Source of the DNA: an uncultured Holophagaceae bacterium
GTDB taxonomy: Bacteria > Acidobacteriota > Holophagae > Holophagales > Holophagaceae
DNA length: 64,000 nucleotides
NCBI GenBank assembly: GCA_903884655.1
Contig: CAISFO010000045.1
Coordinates: 1-64,000, forward strand
Direction of reading: 5' to 3'
Shown piece after piece: positions 35,021-42,921 of the stretch; the stretch's first letter is position 1, and each line of letters starts with the position of its first letter. The position numbers and the translations under genes were made by a program. The notes below the pieces were generated by a model. The model ran no database searches. It was not told the DNA's origin and worked only from the letters and a program-made list of their open reading frames with translations.

Positions 35021-36406
35021 ATGTCCCACCTCTGGCGCGTTTGCCGCGCCGCTCTGCTCTGCTCTGTCTGCCTGCTGAACTGGGCAGACGATCCGGGCCA
35101 CCATCAGGTCCTGATCCTGCATTCGTACCACCAGGGCTATTCCTGGACCGCCGACATCCACGCGGCCATGATGCAGACCCTCCAGTCCACCGAAGCCGGC
35201 ATCGATATCCGCACCGAGTACCTCGACTGGAAGCACTACCCAAGCCAGGACATGCTGGTCCGGTATCGGGACCTGTTCGCGGTGAAGTACCGGGCGGTCC
35301 ACTTCAATGTGGTCCTCACATCCGACAATGCGGCCCTTGAATTCGCGCTGAAGCATCGCGACGCCTTGTTTCCCGGGGTGCCCATCGTGTTCTGCGGTGT
35401 GAACGGATGGCATCCGGACCTCTACGGGAAGCATGACAAGCTGACGGGCGTGGCCGAAAAGGTGGAAGCGGCAGGAACCCTGTCCCTGGCCCTGAAGGCT
35501 CATCCCGGGACGAAGCGAGTCCTGGTGGTCTGCGACAACACGGAGACAGGCCAGGAGATCCGCCTGGATGTGGATCATTCCCTGTCCCAGCTGGGCCAGC
35601 TGCCAGAGATCCAGTACATCGGGAAGGAAGAGACCCAGGAACTGGTCCTGCGCCTGGCCAAGGAGCCCCCGAGCACGCTCATCCTCGTGGCCCTGTTCGG
35701 CAATGACGCGAGCGGCAGGTACCTCGACCTCTGGGAGCTTCCGGCCATCCTCCAGCGGTCCGGGTTGCAGGCACCAGTCTGGGGACTCTACGAGGAGGCT
35801 CTGGGGCATGGCATTGTCGGCGGCCACCTTCAAGGTGGTGAACGGCAGGGATCGCTCGCCGCCAGTCAGGCCCTCCGCATTCTCAATGGCGAGGAGGCGT
35901 CGAGCATCCCGGTCATGGCGGTACCTACCGTCAAGTGGGCCTTTGATGACCGGGAACTGCGCCGGTTCCACATTGCCTGGTCCAGCCTTCCTCCCAACAG
36001 CGACATACGGTTCTCGCTGCCCTCCTTCTATGAACGGAACCGTGCCTGGGTGCTGGGGAGCCTCCTCGTGCTGGTGATCGGCTTCACAGGCGCCATGGGC
36101 TGGTCCTTCGTGTTGCGGCGCACCGTGAAACAACGAACCGAGACGCTCAGCAGGGAACTGTCCGCGAGGATCCACGCGGAGCAGGACCTCGGGCGTACGG
36201 TTGATGAACTCCAGCACAGCCTGGCCCTGGTGAAGAGCCTTTCCGGACTTGTCCCCATCTGCGGGCACTGCAAGAAGATCCGGACAGACCATGGCTATTG
36301 GCAAGGAGTGGAGCAGTACATGTCCGAGCATTCGGAAGCCCATTTCAGCCATGGCGTCTGTCCCGAATGCCTGGGCATCTACTATTCGGGCTGGAAGCAA
36401 CCCTAG
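35021..36406 (+). CDS. Membrane receptor: periplasmic binding domain plus double-CxxC module
   Basis: 461 residues. A signal-like N-terminus (about 1-22) precedes a periplasmic ABC-substrate-binding-like domain (VLILHSYHQGYSWTADIH near residue 28, with VPIVFCGVNGW and ALFGNDASGRYLDLW). One membrane helix follows at about 341-362, then a short coiled coil and a C-terminal module LVPICGHCKKIRTDHGYW...HGVCPECLG with C414, C417, C447 and C450. This module normally ends histidine kinases, cyclases or response regulators in delta-proteobacteria-like genomes. Here no kinase, HAMP or GGDEF domain is present, so the output is unknown. It could bind zinc or act as a redox switch. Confidence 0.8.
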   Translation: MSHLWRVCRAALLCSVCLLNWADDPGHHQVLILHSYHQGYSWTADIHAAMMQTLQSTEAGIDIRTEYLDWKHYPSQDMLVRYRDLFAVKYRAVHFNVVLTSDNAALEFALKHRDALFPGVPIVFCGVNGWHPDLYGKHDKLTGVAEKVEAAGTLSLALKAHPGTKRVLVVCDNTETGQEIRLDVDHSLSQLGQLPEIQYIGKEETQELVLRLAKEPPSTLILVALFGNDASGRYLDLWELPAILQRSGLQAPVWGLYEEALGHGIVGGHLQGGERQGSLAASQALRILNGEEASSIPVMAVPTVKWAFDDRELRRFHIAWSSLPPNSDIRFSLPSFYERNRAWVLGSLLVLVIGFTGAMGWSFVLRRTVKQRTETLSRELSARIHAEQDLGRTVDELQHSLALVKSLSGLVPICGHCKKIRTDHGYWQGVEQYMSEHSEAHFSHGVCPECLGIYYSGWKQP

Positions 36407-36673
36407 GAGCGGCCATGGGGGAGGTGGCTGCTCCCCCCTGCTTTGGAGGAACTGCACCCAGTTTCCGGAATCATTTCCCGTCCAGGGGGGCTATCTGCCT
36501 GGATTGATGCCCAAAAGGGCGAATGAGCATTGACGGTTCGATGCGACTGGTCGAATATCGGCACGAGCACCCCGATCATTCCCCGAACAGAACCTTCTGG
36601 CTTGGCCATGGACCACCCCAGGGGTGGATTCCGGATCCCGGCTGGTCTGTGCCTTACCCCTGGAGGACCACCC
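36407..36673. other. Gap with no visible gene
   Basis: About 270 bases before the exported-protein gene at 36.7 kb. It probably holds that gene's promoter. I find no hairpin terminator or clear -35/-10 pair. Confidence 0.35.
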
Positions 36674-38191
36674 ATGAATCGCCGCATCAGCGCCTTCGCC
36701 ACCGTGGCCGTGCTGGCCTGCTTCCCCCTAGCGAGCTCCCTGCGGGCCTGCTGCGATGACTTCTGGAGTTGCGTGGGGGCGGTCGCCTCCGGAGGGCTCT
36801 CCTGCGCGATCGAGAGCCTGGTCAACACGGTGAGGACTCTGATCGACAATGTGGGTCGCCTGGCGTCGACCCTGGCCAACCAGGTCACGGACGTGGTCAA
36901 CCTGGCCCGAACGGAACTCGGCAATGCGGCCAATGACCTCCGGGGTCTGGCCAGCCAGGCCGAGTCCGACTTCAATGCCGCCGCCCAGCTGGCCGCAACC
37001 GTCGTCAACGACGCCGCGCGGCCTGCCGTGGTGGCGGTGAGGGCTGGTGTCAGCGCTCCTGCCATCGCCACTGGTGCGCAGCCTGGTGTCTCTGTCGGTG
37101 CGCCAGCGGCCCCTGCGGGCGCGGCCTCCAAGTCGGGCGGAGCCAGTGTCGGCAAGGCCACCCCGGCCATCGGGAAGCCTGCCGGCGGCGGCATGGGACC
37201 CGCCCCCGCGGGGACCGCGTTGTCGGGTGGCGCTTCGGCCCCGGCCTCACAAGTCATCGCCAACCTCCCGGCCGATTCCAAGGACATCCTGGAGGCCCTG
37301 CGGCGGGCCAAGGATGCTGTCGACGGTCTGCGGCCGGACATCACTGCGCCCCTCAATCAGGTCCGGCAGTTCGCGGGCCAGGCGGAACAGCAGGTGGCGA
37401 ACGCAGTGGGCTCGGCGGTGGGCATCGCCGAGAATGCCCTCCTGGCCCCGCTCCGGGTGCTCGGCAATATGCTGAGCGATCTGGTGGCCCATCCTGAGCG
37501 GATCTTCGATCCCGGCAGCATCGTGGATGACGCCATCAACCAGGTGACCAATCAGGTCATCGCCACCATGAACCAGGTGCATGACGCGGTCATGTCCCAG
37601 GCCACCGCCACCCTCAATCTGGCCCACCAGCCGCTGCAGGATGTCCTGGACCGGTCAGCCGTCGCGAAGAAGATCGCGGACGCGATGCAGAAGCTCGAAA
37701 AGAACAGGAACCGGGCAGCCCTGGAGGGACTCAACAAGGTGATGCCACCTCAGCGGGGGGGGGATTCACGTGCCCTGGTGTCCCATGTGGCTCTGGCCAC
37801 CCATGCTTCCGGCATCGTCGCCCTCGACCTCAACAAGCACAAGACCATGGTCGCTGCGCCCTACGCCCGTCTCAGCGCTGCCAAGCTGACAACCCGCACC
37901 GTGGGCACCCAGATGAATTCGAAGCTGAAGAATCCCTGGGCGGAGTTCAAGCGCCTGAGGGCCGCGCCGGTCAAGCTCGATCCCTCGGCCAAGCCCAAGA
38001 TGGAGGCGGAAATCGCACGGCGGTTCGCCGGAAAGACCGCCACGGAATCAGCTGCGGAGAAGCAGGCCATGCTGGCTGAAGCCCGGACCCGCTTCGCCAA
38101 GGATCCGGAGCTGCTCCGCAAGGTGGTCATCATCATCGAGGGGCACCCCGTCATCAACGGGAGGCTGGGCGGAACCAGCTCCGCCCAGTAG
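36674..38191 (+). CDS. Exported helical/low-complexity protein with G9 tract
   Basis: 505 residues, no family recognised. A signal peptide (FATVAVLACFPLASSLRA, with an Ala-x-Ala-like end) exports it. Residues 30-120 are a helical, coiled-coil-like region rich in Asn, Asp and Ala (LANQVTDVVNLARTELGNAA). An Ala/Gly/Pro-rich linker spans about 125-190, then another helical region to about 340. The end is basic (EAEIARRFAGKTATESAAEK). The start has GGAGG upstream. A run of nine G (37755-37763) lies in the coding sequence near codon 361. An outer-membrane barrel and a PKD-domain gene follow on the same strand. Confidence 0.78.
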   Translation: MNRRISAFATVAVLACFPLASSLRACCDDFWSCVGAVASGGLSCAIESLVNTVRTLIDNVGRLASTLANQVTDVVNLARTELGNAANDLRGLASQAESDFNAAAQLAATVVNDAARPAVVAVRAGVSAPAIATGAQPGVSVGAPAAPAGAASKSGGASVGKATPAIGKPAGGGMGPAPAGTALSGGASAPASQVIANLPADSKDILEALRRAKDAVDGLRPDITAPLNQVRQFAGQAEQQVANAVGSAVGIAENALLAPLRVLGNMLSDLVAHPERIFDPGSIVDDAINQVTNQVIATMNQVHDAVMSQATATLNLAHQPLQDVLDRSAVAKKIADAMQKLEKNRNRAALEGLNKVMPPQRGGDSRALVSHVALATHASGIVALDLNKHKTMVAAPYARLSAAKLTTRTVGTQMNSKLKNPWAEFKRLRAAPVKLDPSAKPKMEAEIARRFAGKTATESAAEKQAMLAEARTRFAKDPELLRKVVIIIEGHPVINGRLGGTSSAQ

Positions 38192-38253
38192 CACCACGGC
38201 AGGTCATCCATCCGGATCGGGGCGGCGGTTCCCTCATCGGCACCGCCCCTCCG

Positions 38254-40602
38254 ATGCGACGATCCATCACCTCTGGTCGTGTGAGGCGTCCCGTGTTCCG
38301 TTCCAGCCATTCTTTGACCCTCCTGCTTGCCGCCGGCACAAGCCTCCTCCAAGCCCAGTTCATGCCGGGTGACGGCGTGGAACTGCGGGCGCCGGTCACG
38401 CCCGGTGGACCCCTGGCGGCCCGGGTCGTGGCGCCCAGGGGCACGGACCGGGTGGTGCTGTTCTACCGGCTCGAGGGACAGGCGGATTTTCAGAGCCTCA
38501 GCCTGGATCCCAGGCCCGGCGGCACATTTGAAGGCGAGCTGCGGGCGGCCTTCCCACAGGGGGCCCGCATCCAGTACTACGCGGATCTGAAGGCGGGCAT
38601 GGTTGTCCAGCATGCGCCAAAGGAAGCTCCCATGCGGTTCCTCACGCTCCAGTTGCCGGGCGGAGCCGTGGCCGCCTCCGAACCCGCCTCCGTCAAGATC
38701 GAGGGTCTCGAAGTGGTTTCGCCCCCCGCCAAGGAGGCCCCGATCCATGGCCGGGCGGCAGCCCCGCCGGGAACCGAGTGGGTGGTGATCTTCTACCGCA
38801 CCGTGGGCGAGGAAGAGTTCAACAGTTTCAGTCTGGAGGCCAAGCCTGATGGCTTCTTCGAAGGAGACATGGATGCTCCCATGGCTCCGGGCACCCGGAT
38901 GGAATTCTATGCCGCCCTGCGTACTCCGGCGGGCATCAAGTACCTTCCGACGGACGCCCCGACCAAGGTGGTCAAGCTGCGGACGCCGGGTGGCAAGCGG
39001 GAGCCGGATCCGGCTTCCGGCGGCGGCTCCAGCCAGAGCCAACGCCCGGTGGCAGTGGATGTCACGGCCGAGAGAGTCTTCCACCACAAGCTGGCGGAGG
39101 AGGGGGAACCGCGCCTCCTGGCCTCGGGGCAGGTGCGCTTCGGGACCCGCCAGGACGATGGGGATACCCACCTCATCCTGAATGGCCGCGTGGTCTACAA
39201 CGACCAGCCGGTGAGCCAGCAGGACCGCTGGAGCCTGGGCGAATTGCAGGCCATCTTCGCCAAGGGTCAGCACAAGCTCCAGGCCGGCGACCAGCAGGTC
39301 CAGGAATCCGAGTTCACCCTGGCGGGCGCAGGGCGGCGGGGGCTCGACTACGCCTACGCCGGATCCCAGCTGGGCGCCCACCTGTTCGCCTTCGGGACGG
39401 AGGCCCTTCCCGGGGCTCGGGGCCTCCTCTGGCCGACGGCGGGCAACGAAGTCTACGGCGGCTCCCTCGGCTACGCCTGGTGGAACAATGCCGTGCGGGC
39501 CAAGCTGGTGTTCCTCACCGGCAAGGATGATCCGTCCGCGGCGACGAACGTCGCCACCTCCTATGCACCGCAGGTGCGGGACGGCTCCACTGGTGCCCTG
39601 GTCCTCGACGGGCGCTTCTTCGACAGTCGGCTCAGCCTCTCGGGGGAGTATGCCCGCAGCCTGTTCACCCGGGACCTGCTGGGGGCCGTTCCCAAGGAAG
39701 GGGACCAGGCCTGGCGGCTGTCGGGCATCTGGGCCCAGGGTCCCTTCAGCGCCCACCTCGGCTACCGGGATGTGGGCCGGGATTTCGGCACCATCGGGGT
39801 GGCCTTCTTCGTCGGCGACCGCCGGGTGCTGGATGGCAGCCTGGGTCTCAACTACGCTACCTGGAGCCTCAGCGCCACGGCCCTCGATGAGCGCACCAAC
39901 CCCACAGGCCAGGTGGGCCAGAGCCAGGCCTGGAACCAGTCCCAGAGCCTGGATGCGCGCCTCGCCCTGTCCCAGACCGCCTTCTGGCGCGTGGGCATCC
40001 GGCAGGCCAGGCAGGAGGCGCTGACGGTGGCCGATCCCCTGGTTCCCTTCAGCAACAGCACGCGCACCGGCTTCAGCACGGGGTTCGATGTGCTGCTGCC
40101 CCCGGCCTCCATGCTGACCTTCAACGCCCAGTTCGACCGGATCAAGGGCTCGGCGGTCCCCGATCCATCGGCCCCGCCTGCGGTACCACCGGTGACGGCC
40201 CCCGAGACGGGCACCAGCACCACCCTGTCCCTTGGTGGCAACCTTGTAGCCGGGACCTGGCTGCGCCTGTCTCCGAACCTCAGCTGGTCGCGAACCCTGG
40301 GGGACCCCGGGGGCGAGAAGACAACCATTGCGAATGCGTTCCTCAACGCGGATTTCACCCTCGTGCCGGACCACCTCGGCTTCCTGCTGAACGGTGGCGT
40401 CTCCCGGACAGCCGTGGCGAGCACGGGGGAGACTTCCACCAACAGCCTCGTAGAGGGAACCCTGCGCATGATCCTGGACCCCTATTTCCGGGGGCGCGTA
40501 AAGGCCAGTCTCGGTCTGAAGGGCAGCATCATCCATGCTCCGGTCCTGGGCGTTGCCACGACAGACAACCGCGCCTCGCTCCTCCTGAACGTCTCCTTCT
40601 GA
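38254..40602 (+). CDS. Outer-membrane beta-barrel protein with two N-terminal Ig-like repeats
   Basis: 782 residues. After a signal peptide (HSLTLLLAAGTSLLQAQ) come two similar repeats of about 100 residues (VVLFYRLEGQADFQSLSLDP and VVIFYRTVGEEEFNSFSLEA mark equivalent strands), each Ig/fibronectin-like. From about residue 260 alternating hydrophobic strands with aromatic girdles and Gly/Asn turns run to the end, and the last residue is Phe (LLNVSF), the Bam recognition signal of outer-membrane barrels. The start is uncertain, as the ATG at 38254 lacks a ribosome-binding site and GTGs at 38280 and 38293 are near. Likely in one unit with the flanking exported proteins. Function unknown. Confidence 0.78.
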   Translation: MRRSITSGRVRRPVFRSSHSLTLLLAAGTSLLQAQFMPGDGVELRAPVTPGGPLAARVVAPRGTDRVVLFYRLEGQADFQSLSLDPRPGGTFEGELRAAFPQGARIQYYADLKAGMVVQHAPKEAPMRFLTLQLPGGAVAASEPASVKIEGLEVVSPPAKEAPIHGRAAAPPGTEWVVIFYRTVGEEEFNSFSLEAKPDGFFEGDMDAPMAPGTRMEFYAALRTPAGIKYLPTDAPTKVVKLRTPGGKREPDPASGGGSSQSQRPVAVDVTAERVFHHKLAEEGEPRLLASGQVRFGTRQDDGDTHLILNGRVVYNDQPVSQQDRWSLGELQAIFAKGQHKLQAGDQQVQESEFTLAGAGRRGLDYAYAGSQLGAHLFAFGTEALPGARGLLWPTAGNEVYGGSLGYAWWNNAVRAKLVFLTGKDDPSAATNVATSYAPQVRDGSTGALVLDGRFFDSRLSLSGEYARSLFTRDLLGAVPKEGDQAWRLSGIWAQGPFSAHLGYRDVGRDFGTIGVAFFVGDRRVLDGSLGLNYATWSLSATALDERTNPTGQVGQSQAWNQSQSLDARLALSQTAFWRVGIRQARQEALTVADPLVPFSNSTRTGFSTGFDVLLPPASMLTFNAQFDRIKGSAVPDPSAPPAVPPVTAPETGTSTTLSLGGNLVAGTWLRLSPNLSWSRTLGDPGGEKTTIANAFLNADFTLVPDHLGFLLNGGVSRTAVASTGETSTNSLVEGTLRMILDPYFRGRVKASLGLKGSIIHAPVLGVATTDNRASLLLNVSF

Positions 40603-40612
40603 GGGCCACACC

Positions 40613-41557
40613 ATGCGATTTCTCTGTGCCCTCCTCCTCTCCTTCGCCGCTTTTGCCCAGACGATCAGTGTCGTGCCGGGACTGCCGACCACCGGTGCAC
40701 CCACGACCCTGATCCTCCGTCTTCCGGTGGGGGTTCCCGCCAGTCCTGTGACCTGGCAGTTCGGCGATGGCCAGACCGTGATCGGCGGGCTCATCACCAC
40801 CCACCTGTACAAGCAGGTCGGCACGTACACGGTCACGGCCGGGGGCCAGTTCGCCACCGCCTCCACCCAGTTCCGAGTGGTGTCGGGCCTGGGACCCGCC
40901 GCGCCCTTTGCCATCTCCCTGCTGCGCCTGCGCTGGGAGGACGGCCGCACGGACCTTTCCGTCACGCAGGGTTTCACCCCCCTGGCGGCCTACGCGGATC
41001 TGAAATACGAAGGGACGGGTCTCCTTCAGGCCCAGTGGGTCCTGGATGGCGTCATCCTCGGCACCTTCGTGCGCCAGCTCGGCTTCGCCGGGCAGACCAC
41101 CCTGGATACGGGCATGTTCCTGCCGCTGCCCACCACGGAGCTGGGCGAGCACCTGGTGAGCTTCCGCATCCTCACCCCAGGCACCACATTCCAGTCTCCG
41201 ACGCTTCGCTACTACGTGCGGGCCGGCGAGGGCGACAGCCTGCCCAGGGTCGAGGAGATCAGCCCCGCCACCGTGAGACCCGGAGAGGAAGTGGAGCTCA
41301 GGGTCGCGGGCCGGGGTCTGGTGCCCGGGGTGCGCCTGTACTTCGGCCGGGATGTGGCGGTGGTGTCCAAGCTCCGCTTTTCCGAGCCTGGCCACGGGAT
41401 GGTCAAGGTCTTCGTGTCGCCCACGGCCAAGGCAGGCGTGCGGGAGATCCAGACGGTCACCAAAGGCAGACGGGCCCACGGGCCCGCCCGGTTGCAGGTC
41501 CTGCCACGCCTGACCAAGCGGGGGATCGATCCGGCCAGCGACGGAGGCGCCTCCTGA
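40613..41557 (+). CDS. Exported PKD/IPT-domain protein
   Basis: 314 residues starting with a short signal peptide (LCALLLSFAAFAQ). Residues 20-95 look like a PKD domain (VTWQFGDGQTVIGGLITTHL and YTVTAG strands). The middle part is beta-rich and unassigned. Residues 215-300 resemble an IPT/TIG domain (ISPATVRPGEEVELRVAGRG, ending in VFVSPTAKAG). These are carbohydrate- or protein-binding folds on cell surfaces. The gene starts ten bases after the outer-membrane barrel stop, so the two products probably work together at the outer face. Confidence 0.78.
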   Translation: MRFLCALLLSFAAFAQTISVVPGLPTTGAPTTLILRLPVGVPASPVTWQFGDGQTVIGGLITTHLYKQVGTYTVTAGGQFATASTQFRVVSGLGPAAPFAISLLRLRWEDGRTDLSVTQGFTPLAAYADLKYEGTGLLQAQWVLDGVILGTFVRQLGFAGQTTLDTGMFLPLPTTELGEHLVSFRILTPGTTFQSPTLRYYVRAGEGDSLPRVEEISPATVRPGEEVELRVAGRGLVPGVRLYFGRDVAVVSKLRFSEPGHGMVKVFVSPTAKAGVREIQTVTKGRRAHGPARLQVLPRLTKRGIDPASDGGAS

Positions 41558-41643
41558 GGCATCGGCTTCGTTAAGTCGTGGGCACCTGCCATCCATGGCA
41601 AGCTGGATGCGGCCCCTATCGCGAGCCGCAAGGAGTTGTTGAC

Positions 41644-42921
41644 GTGTGTGTCGTCCTGCGAATCCTCCTCCTGTTGGCATGCATCGGCACCTGGGCCCAG
41701 GAGGCGCCGCGCCTGAAGGCCGTGAAGGCCGCACGGCTGGTGGATCCAGGGAAAGGCACGGTGCTACTCCGACCTGTGATCCTGGTGGAGGGTTCCACGG
41801 TCAAGGCGGTCGGTTCCGACCTGCCCATCCCCGAAGGGGCTGAAGTCCTAGACCTGGGAACTGCCACGCTGCTCCCGGGACTCATCGACCTCCACGTCCA
41901 CATCACGGGCCAGGCCGGAGACTTCTGGGACCACCAGTTCCGGCGGAGCCCCATCGACGCGGCGGTCCTGTCCCATGTCTACGCCCGGCGCACCCTTGAA
42001 GCGGGGTTCACCACCATCCGCCAGGCTGGTGCCTCGGAGTACATCGATGTGGCCCTCCAGAAGGCCATCGACCGGGGGGACGTGGTGGGACCGCGCATCC
42101 AGCCCGCGGGCCTGCCCATCGGGGCCACCGGCGGTCACGGGGATCTGACCGGCATGTCCCCCTACCTCCGCTTCGAGGGCTTCTCGAACATCGCCGATGG
42201 GCCGGATGCCATCCGCAAGCTCGTGCGCCAGAACGTGAAATACGGGGCCGAGGTGATCAAGATGATCGCCGGTGCCGGCGTGCTGTCCGAGGAGGATTCC
42301 GTCGGGGCGGCCCAGTACTCCCAGGCCGAGATGAACGTGCTGGTGGAAGAGGCCCACCGGTGGGGACGGAAAGTCCTGGCCCACGCCCACGGGACCGAAG
42401 CCATCAAGGGCTCGATCCTGGCCGGCGTGGACTCGGTGGAGCACGCGAGCCTCATCGACGACGAGGGGCTGCGTCTGGCCAAGGCCCGCGGCACCGTGCT
42501 GGTGATGGACATCTACAACGACGACTACATCCTCGCGGAGTACGCGAAGCACAACTACCCGAAGAAGATCATCGACAAGGAACGCCAGATCGGCCGGCTG
42601 CAGCGGGAGAACTTCCGGAAGGCCCTCCTGGCCGGGGCAAAGCTGGGCTTCGGAACGGACGCGGGAGTGTACCCCCATGGCTGGAACGCCCGGCAGTTCG
42701 CCACGATGGTGGCCTACGGCATGACCCCCATGCAGGCCATTCAGTCCGCCACCACGACCGCCGCCGAGCTCATGGGCTGGACAGGCAAGGTGGGCGAGGT
42801 GGTTCCAGGGGCCTTCGCCGACCTGGTGGCCGTGGCGGGAGACCCGCTCAAGGATGTGACGGAACTGCAGAAGCCCACTTTCGTCATGAAGGGCGGGGCG
42901 GTCATCCTCCAGAAACTCTAG
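41644..42921 (+). CDS. Exported metal-dependent amidohydrolase (imidazolonepropionase/prolidase-like)
   Basis: 425 residues with a signal peptide (VVLRILLLLACIGTWAQE). The amidohydrolase superfamily metal ligands are visible: H84 and H86 in DLHVH, K206 in VIKMIAG (probably carboxylated), H247 and H267 regions (HAHG, VEHASL), and Asp in GFGTDAG. The closest known style is the Xaa-Pro/Xaa-Arg dipeptidase group of exported amidohydrolases. The start is GTG 41644, with AAGGAG eight bases upstream. Its TAG stop shares the palindrome CTAG with the stop of the convergent kinase gene. Confidence 0.87.
   Translation: MCVVLRILLLLACIGTWAQEAPRLKAVKAARLVDPGKGTVLLRPVILVEGSTVKAVGSDLPIPEGAEVLDLGTATLLPGLIDLHVHITGQAGDFWDHQFRRSPIDAAVLSHVYARRTLEAGFTTIRQAGASEYIDVALQKAIDRGDVVGPRIQPAGLPIGATGGHGDLTGMSPYLRFEGFSNIADGPDAIRKLVRQNVKYGAEVIKMIAGAGVLSEEDSVGAAQYSQAEMNVLVEEAHRWGRKVLAHAHGTEAIKGSILAGVDSVEHASLIDDEGLRLAKARGTVLVMDIYNDDYILAEYAKHNYPKKIIDKERQIGRLQRENFRKALLAGAKLGFGTDAGVYPHGWNARQFATMVAYGMTPMQAIQSATTTAAELMGWTGKVGEVVPGAFADLVAVAGDPLKDVTELQKPTFVMKGGAVILQKL

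Noticed and set aside
37861..40977. 1038-codon minus-strand frame opposite the outer-membrane barrel gene
   Set aside because: The plus-strand product has a signal peptide, repeats and a terminal Phe; the minus frame is Gly/His/Arg-rich shadow coding.
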